NCBI GenBank assembly: GCA_942159475.1
Contig: OW804097.1
Coordinates: forward strand, 35,104,298 to 35,168,297
Direction: 5' to 3'
DNA length: 64,000 nt
Origin: Sthenelais limicola
Lineage: Eukaryota; Annelida; Polychaeta; Phyllodocida; Sigalionidae
This document shows, in pieces, positions 11,885 through 23,225 of this stretch. Every line of letters begins with the position of its first letter. Positions within the stretch are counted from its first letter, which is position 1. The notes under the pieces are model-generated. The model was given only the letters and a program-made list of their open reading frames with translations, was not told where the DNA came from and did no database searches. The position numbers and the translations under genes are program-made.

Positions 11885-11962
11885 TAGTAGAGAAATTCCC
11901 CCACTCAAAAGACATTCAAAATTAGAGAACATCTCTCTGAAGACTAATGCCATTCAGCATTA

Positions 11963-12184
11963 GGGTCAGATTTTCAGAAAATGTACAATTCGCCTTCACC
12001 AATCCTCTCAAATAACCCACATTTTAGACAAAAATAAGCTTCAAAATGCAGTTTAACATGACAGAACTGATACTTTATACCAAATATAGTCAGATATACC
12101 CGGTATTCATCATTTTTCAGCCTAATTTATCAGAATTTCCTAAATCTGTAGAGCTACCAATTGTACATTTTCTGAAGATCTGAC
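11963..12184. mobile_element. MITE family A copy
   Basis: Inverted termini GGGTCAGATTTTCAGAAAAT and CTGAAGATCTGAC. Typical internal blocks. Confidence 0.8.
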
Positions 12185-12701
12185 AGAGAACTTCTCTCAC
12201 TCTAAAGACATTCAGTAACAGAGTGCTCCCCCACACCTAATACATACTGCAATAGAGAATCCCCCCCCCCCACACACACACACACTAAATTACATAAAAC
12301 CTTACTTAACTTCAGATTGCTTCTTCTGATATCATACGGGTGAAATTAGTAAGATATATATGTTCAATCAGGTCTTTTAGTCGATTTCAAAATTGACATA
12401 AAGAAATAAAAGTAAACTGAGTTATTGGGAGTACTAGTTTTTGAAAACTTTACAAAGGGATACTATGCTCCAATATAGAAAAATGTTTTGAACCTCTGCT
12501 TCATCTATAATATTTACTATTTTTTTATGTTTTTAAACTCCTGTTGTACGTATTTTGACAGCAGGACCCACATATCAAATAGTGTAAATTGGTATGAAAG
12601 TATGAGCTTCACTGAATGAATACGAACCACAATTACAAGCTTTAAGATACATATTAAAGTCATGAATACTTGTAACCAGGGCACAGTGTTACATACAATT
12701 T
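12185..12701. other. Intergenic with short C/CA run
   Basis: Holds a C-run followed by a CA microsatellite near 12255-12290. Otherwise nothing recognised. Confidence 0.4.
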
Positions 12702-13340
12702 GTGATGTGTTTCAGGGTAATGAGTAACAAGCCGCAAAAAATGGATTTTGAGATATCATCATATTTGAAAAGATGAGTTCAAACCGATTCTAATTATGGT
12801 AAACACAAGGACATCTAACATGTATCCCTATATGTATGTATGCATATATAAGTCTCTATTTCCCTTAAGCACACAAACATATTACTAAGGTTGGGGAAAA
12901 GGTTAGCGCTATCAACTCATTGTTGGTGGTCCCAGGCTACCTATGGCATATTTTACATTAACCTCTAATAGTCTTACCAATGTGGGTGTTAATTTAATTT
13001 ACATGAAAGTTATTAATATTTCTTAATAGTCACTAAAGTCTAACCTCTAATAGTCTTACCAATGTGGGTGTTAATTTAATTTACATGAAAGTTATTAATA
13101 TTTCTTAATAGTCACTAAAGTAGGTAAAGTTAGTTAAATATACTCCTTAGGGTAGGTAACCTCAGGTATACACGTATAGATATATTCAATACACAGCCTA
13201 CAAATATAGTACATGTTTTTAACTTACCAATAGCACTAAACATCCAAAAAATGAAAACATTCCAACCGAGGGATCTTGTAAATAAATCACTTTGAAAAAT
13301 ATCCATTTTGAGACTTGTGACTCATTCCCCTGATATCACA
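12702..13340. mobile_element. MITE family B copy, diverged and interrupted
   Basis: Left end TGTGATGTGTTTCAGG followed by AAAAATGGATTTTGAGATAT; right end GACTTGTGACTCATTCCCCT then TATCACA. The middle is replaced by unrelated sequence, including the tandem duplication at 12959-13120. Confidence 0.65.
12959..13120 (+). repeat. 82-bp exact tandem duplication
   Basis: Two adjacent, essentially identical 82-bp copies beginning TAACCTCTAATAGTCTTACC. Identity suggests a recent duplication. Confidence 0.9.
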
Positions 13341-13535
13341 TTTTATTACAATTATATCAGATGAAACGATTAAATTATCTAAGAAATAGTCAGTTCACTT
13401 TCCTGTACTCAGTGTTCCACTATCATGTATATTATTTATACCAGACTGAGATGAGAATAGTTTCCATAGTAGTGTAAAGCTAGAGGGTGTTTCAGAAAAA
13501 TCATCGTACACCTAATCATACATATAATCGTATAT

Positions 13536-13773
13536 GGGTCAGATCCTCAAAAAATGTATAATCGGCAGCACTACATATTTAGTAAACTCTGCTAAATTAG
13601 ACTGTAAAATGGTCAATACTAGGTATATTGGAGGTTATTTGACATTGCCTTGATTCAAACAATCTGTTTGGTTAGGATGAACTGAGTTTTGAACTGAGTT
13701 TTTGTCTTAATTTCGGGTTATTTGAGAGGATTGGTGAAGATGAATTGTACATTTTCTGACGATTTCACCCATA
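13536..13773. mobile_element. MITE family A copy
   Basis: GGGTCAGATCCTCAAAAAAT at the left, GACGATTTCACCC at the right, standard interior. Confidence 0.75.
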
Positions 13774-14632
13774 TAATACAGGTTTCCTACTGACAACAGG
13801 CGCAATACATATAATTAGTATGTCCAAGGAGCACTGACGACATGACCTTGAATACCTTTCTACCTTTCTTATCATTATTTGTCTTCTTCTTCCTTCATTT
13901 CCTTAGGTTTCATTTCATAGTTTCTACATTTATACCTCATCAGATTTCCACAACTGAACATGACCAAAACCCTGATATTTAGACTAGGGTTTTAGCGTAA
14001 TAAGTCTCATGTAAAATATCTATTCTTAATTTAGTATGTTTATACTATCACACAATACAAGACATATTTTAAACATACAATGTACAAAAGCATAATTGAA
14101 TATTTTTCAATAAAACTGTTAACTAAACACATTAGAATTACAGTGTCTTAGAATATCGCATTTGTTGCCGCGCAAATTCTCAATATTCTTCCCTCTATAT
14201 ATATAAATATATAATGTAGTGTCAATTTGCTGATGAAATCAATTTACATTCAAAGTTTTCGATTCAGGGAGGATATCATGGCAATCAGTACTATTAGCAA
14301 GAATACTAGTATAATTAGTATTCTAGCCAATGACGACTATTTTAATGTAACTAATTTTACTCAAAACTCAGCCACTTCGAAGTAATAAATCATCAGATTA
14401 CTGAAGAAAAATCAAGTGTGTGTTCATTAGTTAAAATATTTATATTGAATCTAATTCCCTTTGTAAATAATATGAAGATTTTGGTCAAATTCTGGTTAGA
14501 AATGTACAATAACGAAAGAATCACATACACCCCATACACCAGAGCTGGGGTGTTCGAATTTAGTCGTTTCCATGGTTACCGATGCACATGATCACTAAAG
14601 AGTAAGCAGCTAGATTATTGGACCTGTCTCCA
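13774..14632. other. 3' flank of the Ly6-like gene
   Basis: The stop codon of the minus-strand Ly6-like gene is at 14633-14635, so its 3' UTR should run leftwards into this stretch. No clear poly(A) signal was fixed. No other gene seen. Confidence 0.4.
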
Positions 14633-14727
14633 TCATGTAAATATGGTAGCTAGTCCAATTGGGAACATGACTAAAGCCATTTTAACTATGATGTTACGCC
14701 TCGTGTCACTGTTGCTCGTTGATCCAC
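14633..14727 (-). CDS. Ly6-like gene exon 6: GPI-attachment tail
   Basis: The acceptor TTTTGCAG precedes 14727. The exon completes a Gly codon left open by exon 5 (phase 1), encodes a small-residue linker (G-G-S-T-S-N-S-D), two Arg, then a hydrophobic run of about 15 residues, and stops at TGA with no cytoplasmic tail. That is the pattern of a GPI signal, with the likely attachment site among the Gly/Ser/Asn/Asp residues at about 307-314. No long open frame marks this exon, so it is easily missed. Confidence 0.85.
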
Positions 14728-14884
14728 CTGCAAAATTAGGAAAATGGATATAATTAGTTAACGTGTTTCTAGAAAGTGTTTTACCTAAGTGTTCCATACC
14801 ATTCCATTCTAGTCCCCCAGGGTCTTCCTAAAGGACTTACTAGTTCAGATAGATCCATTAGGGAAGTTATACTAGCATGTGGCT

Positions 14885-15015
14885 AGGCGGTTAGATCCTG
14901 AGTTTATGATCCTAAGTTTTCTCTAAGCCTGCCGTGAACAAGCCGAGGTGAAGCCAAGGCTTGTTCCTGGCAGGCTTAGAGAAAACAAAGGACCATAAAC
15001 AAAGGATCTAATGGT
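14885..15015. mobile_element. Hairpin MITE
   Basis: The arms AGCCTGCCGTGAACAAGCC and GGCTTGTTCCTGGCAGGCTT pair around a short loop near 14950, with further inverted matches (TTAGATCCT / AGGATCTAA) at the outer ends. Confidence 0.75.
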
Positions 15016-15244
15016 TTTATGCCCCTTTTGTTGAGCTGTTACTATCATTAACAACAATTTAGAAATGATTTGGAAGAAAAATGAACCAGTGGAAAGCCAT
15101 GATCTTGCCATTTTGAGCGGTAAATATTGTTTTATATTTTCATTGATGTAAACAATTACAGCAGTAATAGAACTTCGAAATTTATTAGTATTGCAGGCAT
15201 AGATATGATGGATAATAGACACAGTCATATATCACATACAATAC

Positions 15245-15450
15245 TTACTATGTTCAGATAGGTCCCTTGGTATAGTAGCATACAAGTTTACTAGTTCAAA
15301 CAGGTCCCTTAGTATAGTAGCATACAATACTTACTAGTACAGATAGGTCCCTTAGTATAGTGGCATACAATACTTACTAGTACAAATAGGTCCCTTATTA
15401 TAGTAGCATACAATACTTACTAGTACAAATAGGTCCCTTAGGGAAGTAGC
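15245..15450 (+). repeat. Minisatellite, ~54-bp unit, about four copies
   Basis: The unit contains TAGGTCCCTTAGTATAGTAG then CATACAATACTTACTAGTAC. Copies differ by single bases. Confidence 0.85.
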
Positions 15451-15689
15451 CCTTTGAGCAGTAACATTTCTTGTCCCGTCCTTGTCTGGTCTTTTGACCA
15501 CCTTTCAGGGAAGCCATCGTCCTCGCCTGAGTCCTACACTCCATCTTTACCACAGCCTTAGGAAATTATACAATATCGCAAAATAAAATGTACCATCAGC
15601 AGCAATTCTACATATTTATAATATTCTGCTAAATTAAACTGGAAAGTGATGATAGATACAAGGTAGATCTGAGTATACATGTGTATTGT

Positions 15690-15925
15690 GGGAATGGGAG
15701 GCAACAACAATACAACAGTGACAAAAAAACATCTTAACAGGGTTCCATTTGAGGTATGAGGGGTGGGTGGAGGGGGATGGCGGGGGAGGGGGCGGGGGAG
15801 GGAGGAAGGGGAGGGGGAGGAAGGGGAGGGGGGAGGAAGGGGGGGGAGAGGGAATGGGAGGCAACAACAATACAACAGTGACAAAAAAAATATCTTAACA
15901 TGGTTCCATTTGAGGTATGAATGTT
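15690..15925. repeat. G-rich block between two ~70-bp direct repeats
   Basis: The segment starting GGGAATGGGAGGCAACAACA occurs at about 15691-15762 and again at about 15851-15922. Between them is an almost pure GGGGA/GGGAGG tract (about 15765-15850) on the plus strand, able in principle to form G-quadruplexes. The Pro-rich open frames antisense to it are by-products. Confidence 0.85.
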
Positions 15926-16126
15926 AAAGCTGCATTCCCAGAAGTCTGGGATAAAAATCTCAAAGTTGACTTCTATCCTATTTCTTTAGCTACCTACTAC
16001 CCTGCTTCAACTTATCCTAAAGTTTGATGTGATTTGATAATGTTTTAAAGACATTAAACAGAGGTTCAAATCTATTAATTTGCTACTGGTGAACGTTTTA
16101 TCAAACACAAACCATTTGTTACCATA

Positions 16127-16226
16127 TGTGGTGGCAGATGGCAGCACTGAGTGGTGGTTGGGGCTCTATGCTCTATTGTACAAAATACAAGAGTGTCCAC
16201 TCAGTGCTGCCACCTACCGCCACCAT
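16127..16226. mobile_element. Hairpin MITE, ~100 bp
   Basis: GTGGTGGCAGATGGCAGCAC and CAGTGCTGCCACCTACCGCC are inverse copies separated by a short loop. Confidence 0.7.
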
Positions 16227-17331
16227 GAAAAGCAAAACGGCCAAACTAGTTTGAAATCGGCGGCAAGATAATCTAATAAATCCTTGAATTTACAGCTTTA
16301 GCAAGCTTGTCATTATGTGAGAGAACCCTGATTGTGAGTTTTGGTAACTAATTTGAAGGTAATTACAAGAAAAATGGGTAAAACCAACAATTGTGTCAGT
16401 TGGGAATGCAGCTTTAATACAGATACTAACTTACAGAGACAACTGGAAAGAGAAAGATGGTTGGAGAGGGAACAAGGAGAGTGGGAAGATGCCCCACTGT
16501 CCCACTAGCAAATCCTGTGCGAAGCACGGGTATTTGCTAGTTTGGATTATTTCAGCAAGCAGGTGGTACATAAATAAACCCGGAAAAGAAACACAGACTT
16601 CTACCTTTGTCACATTAAACAAAGTAATTTCAATATAAGAATTGAAGCACTCTAGGTCCAAACCCTCAGAGCAGATAAGAATGGTATGTCAGCCTACTTT
16701 GCTAATTGGTTTTCTGGCCTAGGAGTTGGCGTTTTAATGGGAATATAATGCCATTGTGCGGTCTTAATGGAATTATAATGGCACTTTGCAGTTTAAGGCG
16801 GGAGGCTTTCCCTTTTTTTGAAGGGACTCTCCCAACTATGGACCTAGACTGTATTAAAGAATGCAGCTTTAATGCACCACTTACCCTTGATATGCGCGGG
16901 CATGATTTGAAGAAGTGTGGACACACAGGTCTAGTACTATGTCCCTGTATACAGTCATCCGTCCGTCTACACCCCATACCAAACACACGTTGGGGCTTGT
17001 CTTTTACTGCAAGCAGATAGTTGTTATATCATATTACGTAACAATGACGTAATGGTGATTAACCACATTATAATTAATGATTTATGATCTATAATTATGC
17101 TAATTACCCTTATTAAGATTAATTAATTGCAGTATTATCCAAGTCTACTAAAGAGAATCAGCTAACAGCCGAGTACATACAAGGATAAAGGTTAACAAAT
17201 GAGTGAGGGACACATGTATACTATCACTCATGTGGATCGGTTTCAATAATAAACTCTTCAGTCAGATCTCTTGATTCAAAGCCTCCGGTCTCTATTTATT
17301 GCTTCTCCTACAATAGCTTTTCAAGGTATAT

Positions 17332-17569
17332 GGGTCAGATCGTCAGAAAATGTACCATTGGCAGCTCTACACCTTTAGTGAATTAGGCTAAATTAGGCTA
17401 AATAATGATGAATACCAGGTATATCCGAGTATATTTTGTATCATGTTGTTTTAAAATATCTGTTCTGATATATCAAACTGTATTTTGAAGCTCATTTTTG
17501 TTTTAAATGTGGGTTATTTGAGAGGATTGGTGAAGGTGAAGTGTACATTTTCTGACGATCTGACCCATA
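17332..17569. mobile_element. MITE family A copy
   Basis: GGGTCAGATCGTCAGAAAAT / ATTTTCTGACGATCTGACCC termini are almost exact inverses. Flanking TATAT/ATATA suggests a 4-5-bp target duplication. Confidence 0.85.
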
Positions 17570-18214
17570 TATGATATTCTAAATACATCTACAAATTATA
17601 ATCGAGATATGAATAACACTGGTGGAGAACCCGGACAATTTTAAATATTTGATTATTCAGAGGAAATTTGAGGGCATCATTTCTTAGGATATTATTTAGG
17701 ACACCCTTACAACTGTTACTCATAGTATACCTGATATGACTGCCATGAACCAAAACAACTATTGCGTCGCTTACATGCATGGTTTGAAATAATGTTATGT
17801 ACTTGTTTTTTCCTTCTGGGTCATAAGAAAAGATCAAAAAGTTACAAGGAGAAGAATTGAATGTTAGTGTTCAGTTTCAAAAAAAATATTTCCATTCTGC
17901 CCCTTTTTATTGCCCCCTTCATAAAACATGAGTGCATGGTTATAATGATACTACTAATAATAACAAAAATAAATACTAGCTCTAAACGTATTAATGTTCG
18001 CACAGTATTTATTCTTGCTATTTTCGCGCACCCACCTTTGTGCGTGAAACTAAATCTACACAAAAAGTATCATTTTTGCATGAACAAGGTTTAAGACTTC
18101 CTTGCTGTGCGAATTTAAATCTGCGCGAAAAGGTGTCAAAGTACTTAGTAGGCGAAAATTTATCTGCACGAAAATAAATGCGTTTACAGTAAGTAAAAAG
18201 CTCCCCGTGCTTAC

Positions 18215-18377
18215 CTAGTTTGACATTGCACCTGGAGCGGTCACAGCAGAAGTTCCAGGGGTGGACCCATGCCGGTTTGTTGGCCAGGGCATCCTTACAA
18301 TAGGAAATCTTCTTACAGCCTTTCTCTACTGAGTAGGTCTCCCATCCTGTCTTCTCCGTTACGCTGTAGCAAAAATG
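18215..18377 (-). CDS. Ly6-like gene exon 5: LU domain second half
   Basis: Starts after TTTTGTTTCAG in phase 0 and ends at CTAG|GTAAGC (phase 1). It encodes residues 253-306 with six cysteines: C255, C273, C279, the adjacent pair C296-C297, and C302 followed by Asn. This CC-x4-CN ending and the C-x5-C step before it are the LU-domain signature and match CD59 fingers 2 and 3. Trp 264, 289 and 293 are further conserved-type aromatic positions. By homology to CD59, C255 should pair with C26 and C273 with C52 across the large insert, C296 with C279 and C297 with C302. Confidence 0.88.
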
Positions 18378-19079
18378 CTGAAACAAAAGAATAATGTAAT
18401 GAAATATTGTTTAAAGGGTGGTCTCCACTGGCTGCGGTAAGCTCTGCGGTAAGCCTTGTGATGGTTTGTGCTGGTTCTGTAGGTGGAGAGGAATGACGAG
18501 GTCCTTGCCTACATGGTCAGTGAACCATGTAGGCAGGACCTCGCCACTCGTTACCAACACAGCACCATCGCAAGGCTTACCGCAAAGCTTACCGCAGAGC
18601 TTACCACAGCCAGTGGAGACCACCCTTAACGTTGCATTTCCAGATAATTTCAACCAAAAGATTAAGTTTTTTCATTAATGTTGTCTTTTTATTCTCAAAT
18701 CATAAGGTATGGTTAAATCGAGGTATATGAAACATAAACCTAGTTAGATGAGATGGATCATCAATTGGTTCCTAACTTCTGACAAAATTCTTTCCTGTGG
18801 TGGCCGATTCGACTTCAAATTATTGTATGTATATAATAAATACGGGGTAACTGTTTTATTATATGAAATTATTGTAGTCTAATTTTGGCCGTAAACTAAC
18901 TAAAACACGAATTGGTTGCTGTGACTACCACACATAACTCACTAGTGAAATACGCACTGTGCATAACTCACTATATACTAATACACTATACACTAATTAT
19001 TGCATACATAAACAAACAGCAGCAGAATATTGATAAATTCAGTCCTATGAATGCAACTTGTAAGACTGCTAGACTGTAC
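18378..19079 (-). other. Ly6-like gene intron 4
   Basis: 702 bp; contains the hairpin MITE at 18416-18627. Otherwise AT-rich. Confidence 0.75.
18416..18627. mobile_element. Hairpin MITE with TAA duplication
   Basis: A nearly complete palindrome: AGGGTGGTCTCCACTGGCTG at the left and its inverse at the right, arms meeting near 18520. TAA flanks both sides. Open frames on both strands here are palindrome artefacts. Confidence 0.85.
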
Positions 19080-19347
19080 CTCAGGTTTTGCAGGCGGTTT
19101 GGGTGTGGTTTGTATGACGGTCGTTGTCTCTGGTGTCGTGGTGGTCGTCCTATCATCCTCATCGTCCTCGTAATACTCATATTCGTTTGAGCTATCGCTC
19201 CTCCCCCTACCCCTGTCCCTCCCTCTTCCGCCCCTCCCCCTTCCTCGGCCACGCCCTCGGCCACGCCCCCTATTCCTGGAGTGGTCCCTTGAGTCATATT
19301 CATGTGAATCATACTCGTAGCTATCCTCGTATTCATCATCATAGTAT
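19080..19347 (-). CDS. Ly6-like gene exon 4: Tyr/acidic, RG-repeat and Thr-rich insert
   Basis: The acceptor CTATCTGACAG precedes 19347 and the donor is CCTGAG|GTACAG. The first base completes an Arg codon (phase 2), then 89 open codons end in phase 0. The segment (residues 164-252) begins with a Tyr/Asp/Glu-rich stretch, continues into an arginine-glycine alternation of about 25 residues with one R-D-R break, returns to a Tyr/Glu/Asp-rich stretch and ends with a Thr/Pro-rich linker (T-T-T-T-P-E-T-T-T). No cysteine. An overlapping open frame on this strand that begins with three Met codons is out of phase with both neighbouring exons and is rejected. RG runs are usual in nuclear RNA-binding proteins and are unexpected in a secreted chain. 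Confidence 0.82.
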
Positions 19348-19407
19348 CTGTCAGATAGATAAAATTAGATTAAAGTTACTGTTTGGTAGCTGTTGTACTA
19401 CACATTA

Positions 19408-19520
19408 AAGGGCCTTGTCTACCAAGCCGATTCTCATGCGATTTTGCATCGCAGAGGACCCTTTTGCACTAAATTCTGTGAGAATCGCATGAGAATCGGC
19501 TTAGTGGAATAGGCCCATTA
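19408..19520. mobile_element. Hairpin MITE (AAGCCGATTCTCATGCGATT arms)
   Basis: Inverse arms around a short GC-poor loop. The same family, interrupted by another element, is at 29997-30265. Confidence 0.75.
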
Positions 19521-19548
19521 ACCAAGGGGTAATTGTTTCCATTACCAC

Positions 19549-21155
19549 CTGATGCACACATGGTCGATTTAGCCCACGATTGCCCAACGATTAGCTTAAG
19601 CGGTGAATACACAGATACGATTTACGAATCAGACACGATTTCAGGATCTACAATTAATCGTGGGTGCTTATTTGCCTGAAATCGTGCCTATTTTTTAACC
19701 TACACATGCACGATATGGAGAAAAAAGTGAAATTGTGGGTAAAAAGTGAAATCATGGGTGGGTTGGCAGTCAAGATTTGATCTGCGATTCTGAAATATAG
19801 AGCTGAGAAAATTGTTTAAAAAACGACCCTAGAAGCAAAACAAGAAAGTAAAAAACTGTAAAAATAAATAAAATATAACGTTTCACATTTTCCTGTGACA
19901 CATCACCTATTTTCTCTCTATTTTCTCTCTTTTTAATTGTCGCATAAAATAAAATAAAATATGAGAAGAATGAGACCTAATGTTGACATGTGTAGAAGGG
20001 AAACTCTGCATTATAAATGTGAAAAAATTGTGTTGATACTCCAAGAATTAGTGAAGTTATAGCATTTCAAAGTAAAATTATAAACAATTCAATTCTTTTA
20101 TATTGCCAGATCGCAGATAGACCCACGATTTTAGAACAAATCCGAAAATCATAGAAGCACCTACGATAAATCAGCATTCTCTACACATCGACGATTAATT
20201 GTAGAAGCAGCGGCAATTTGATTTGAAATCGCAGAAGACCCTTTTTTTTCCCATACGATGCATCGTACATCCAAATCAGCGCTGAATCGGCGCTGAAATT
20301 ATGCATGTGTAGGGCATTTGGCACGATTTGGGACCCACGATCTGATGTACGATCTCAAATGGACAATTCCAAATCGTACGAGGGATCGTGGATCCCAAAT
20401 CGGCCCCCAAATCTTGACTAGCTGGCGACAATGGCATAATTTTAATTATGTAAAACATACCCAAAGCAAGAACATTCGCTATCACTCCTTCGGAGATGCC
20501 AAATACACTATACAGCTTCCTCCATGATCGGGAAACCCCCTCTATTTCTCATTGTCCAACACCCAAAAGTTACATGACTGCCTAAGTTAGAGCCTTAGGG
20601 AGAGATTGGACCAAGATTTTTTAGCTCTTACTGGTATAATTAGTGCATAACAGACCTCTCACATTCACCCTTTATCTGCATGAGGACGTCGAAATCAGAC
20701 ATTGTTGTGGTCCTTACACCTTGTGGCAATGTAGTAAACTAACATCAAGTGCCAGGAATGGTTTCTCACCCTCCCACGAGGTAGCGCCACCAGCAGCACC
20801 AGCCAAAACACTGGCCTCCAAACACTGGCCTCCATTAGCCGTATCATCGGCAATGGAGGCCAGATGGATTGAAGCTCAAAAACGATAGGCCTATTATTTT
20901 GATGCGTCGGGAGACGCCAATGGGAGAGGGAAGCAGGTAGGGTGTGGACAGTGTTGTGGGCGGGATGGTGGGCCTACAATAACAGTCCATTCCATGTTTA
21001 GTAAAGTAAATAAATAGCCCAAGACTTCCAAAGGCCTACGGCTACACTGGTGCCATTATATTCTCTAGACTGTGTATTCACCGCTTAAGGATTCATCAGG
21101 ATACCCAAATCGTGGGGCAATCGGGAGCCAAATCAGCGATGTGTGTGTCGGGTTT
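19549..21155. mobile_element. 1.6-kb TIR element sharing ends with the hairpin at 7690
   Basis: The left end (GATGCACACATGGTCGATTT, CCCACGATTGCCCAACGATT, TTAAGCGGTGAATAC) is the inverse of the right end (GTATTCACCGCTTAA, CGTGGGGCAATCGGGAGCCA, CGATGTGTGTGTCGGGTTT). Many interspersed ACGATTT/AAATCGT words occur inside. No intact transposase is visible. Confidence 0.65.
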
Positions 21156-21369
21156 AATAAGGCAGGGGCCTTTGTGTTGCATATCTAGCATAGGCCTACA
21201 TAATGGTTTTTTAAGATAGAAGATAAATATCTGAAGATACTATAAAACATATCCACTCGATATGATGTGTTGACCACAAACATTCAATTCCTTCAGTTCA
21301 TTCTCAATTATTTATTTTTCGTTTAACTAGTAAGGAAAAACCTTTCAAATTATAAGCCACCGGAAATTG

Positions 21370-21719
21370 TGATGTGTTTCAGGAAATGAGTCATAAGTCG
21401 CAAAAAATAGATTTTGAGATACCATTACCATCTTATAAGTATTTCTAGATTTTAAGTTTGATATTTTCATTTTTTCAACATTTCTTGGGGGCAATAAACA
21501 ATAATATAAAGTTACTAAATGTAGTCCATATGAGGACCTTTAAAACAAAAGGATATATATTGCATATATTGTCCCGAAATTTGATAGATCGATCGATATA
21601 ACTATAAGTGATAAGCTCTCCTAAAATCAGAACATTCCAATAAAGGGACCTTGTAAAATAAACACTTTGAAAAATACCATTTTTGCGACTTGTGACTCAT
21701 TTCCCTGAAACACATCACA
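21370..21719. mobile_element. MITE family B copy
   Basis: Inverted ends GTGATGTGTTTCAGGAAATG and CATTTCCCTGAAACACATCAC. The interior shares ATTTCTAGATTTTAAGTTTG and CAATAAAGGGACCTTGTAAA with other copies. Confidence 0.85.
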
Positions 21720-22099
21720 CGTGTTCATGAATGTGGCAAAACTGTAGGCTACCTTCTAACTGACGAAATGTTTAACAGTTCGCTTAAAATGATGTATCCT
21801 TTGATATCCAGTGCTTAGATGTGCATTGTCAGTAGTAGGGGCGGTGAGGGGTTGATTTTGAAACATAGAGAGAGAGATTCCAGATACTTTGTTGGTCATA
21901 ATAATAGTAGCTCACCGCACCTCCTACCAACGAGACTAGAGGGGTAGTCTCGTCGCTCCTACTATTGTCATTTTTGTCACAGCTCTTTTTCATAAATAAA
22001 ATAGTCCAATAATAAAGATGATACTTCAAATCACCAGCTATGTCAAAAGAAAGGTGCATTCGAAAAATTATATTGTATTTTTGTCAGACAAAATTATAC

Positions 22100-22238
22100 C
22101 TGGAATCGTCGCCACGATGTTCCCGACTGGAGTTCCGCATTTCCCGTGACCTTGACCTATAGGGCGCCCTCTTTTGGCGCGGACGGACAAGGTTAGGATT
22201 TGGGCGTCCTTGACCTTGACCTTGATTTTGCCCTCTTC
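22100..22238 (-). CDS. Ly6-like gene exon 3: Gln/Gly then Arg-rich insert with furin-type site
   Basis: Acceptor CGCGTTTCAG, donor TTCCAG|GTATAA. Phase 1 in and phase 2 out, open through 45 complete codons (residues 117-163). It begins with a G-Q repeat, then becomes strongly basic. R137-Q-K-R140 followed by Ala fits the R-x-K/R-R furin consensus, and N152-S-S is an N-glycosylation sequon. No cysteine. The exon has no long open frame of its own in the correct phase and is supported by splice sites and phase. Confidence 0.78.
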
Positions 22239-23089
22239 CTGAAACGCGAAAGAAATACATCTCATGCCATTATGGGCAGCTAAACTGTTTCCTAATAAAT
22301 TATGTAGCCTATGTATGGATAGTGTTTTATTTGCTGAAGCGTACATTTTCAATAACATCTCAATCAGTTTCTACATCGAAAAAGGGGTGCCTCTCTTCTG
22401 TGAAACCATAGATCTTCCAGAGGGCCCCCTTTGAAAAATGGAGTTACGTTATTAAACAAGTACAGTAGTAGTTGAAATAGATAAGGCAAGCCATGTTCAC
22501 AACTTTGTAGGCTACATGTCTTTCCAAAGTCATAAAAGATAACAGGCGTAGGTAGAGTTCCATTGGTCGGCTTCTTCTTACGTTCGGCTTTGTTTACGTT
22601 TTTATCTGGCATCTCAAAAGAAGAAGGGAAACGTAAATTGGTTCATGTGTTTCAAGAAAATGAATCTTAAGTGGCAAAATTGATATTTTTCAAAGTGTTT
22701 TTTTCACAGGATCTCTTTATTGAAATCTTCTGATTTTTAGTGGGTATAGCACTGATAGTCATATGACTCCATGTAACAAATCTCGGGAATTTGTATTTGA
22801 TTTGATTTGAAGAATTCTTTTATTTGCAAGAATGGTACAATGCAGAAGGTAGTTACACCAATCATGATACAAGCATATCATTTCCTCCGGTGAATGCCTT
22901 ATACGAATTCCAGTTTGCTTAGTTAACAGTTAACAACAGATACAACAACAGATACAACTCCGACATATTTATGTCCAAGTTATGGGCAAGTGACATGCAA
23001 TTAAAAGTTATTATCACACTTTCAGGGATTTTGTGTGCAAAAAGGCCATGCAATATTTACGATATGCGAATGCTGAAAACACCAGCCTG

Positions 23090-23225
23090 CAATAACGATG
23101 TCTGAGCATGCAATAACCAACATGTCTGAACGTGCACTATCCCTCTCTGAACATGTCTGAACGTGCACTATCCCCTCTGAGCATGTCTGAACATGCAATA
23201 ACCAACATGTCTGACCATGCAGACA
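23090..23225 (+). repeat. Short tandem words (CATGTCTGAACGTGCACTAT)
   Basis: About six variant copies of a 20-25-bp unit containing CATGTCTGA followed by an A/C-rich half. Confidence 0.75.

Larger units (their letters stand above)
14728..18214 (-). other. Ly6-like gene intron 5
   Basis: Contains a hairpin at 14885-15015, a minisatellite at 15245-15450, a G-rich block at 15690-15925, a hairpin at 16127-16226, one MITE A at 17332-17569 and a partial family A end near 15564-15690. The remainder is AT-rich and unrecognised. Confidence 0.7.
19348..22099 (-). other. Ly6-like gene intron 3
   Basis: Contains a hairpin MITE at 19408-19520, a 1.6-kb TIR element at 19549-21155 and a MITE B at 21370-21719. 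No other exon fits between the phases of exons 3 and 4. Confidence 0.7.

Noticed and set aside
15558..15884. Proline-rich open frames
   Set aside because: Translation of the C-rich strand of a G-tract between direct repeats; no start context or homology.
18986..19342. Minus-strand open frame starting with three Met codons over exon 4
   Set aside because: Out of phase with exons 3 and 5. The other frame of the same strand gives matching splice phases and an RG/acidic composition consistent with the neighbouring insert exons.
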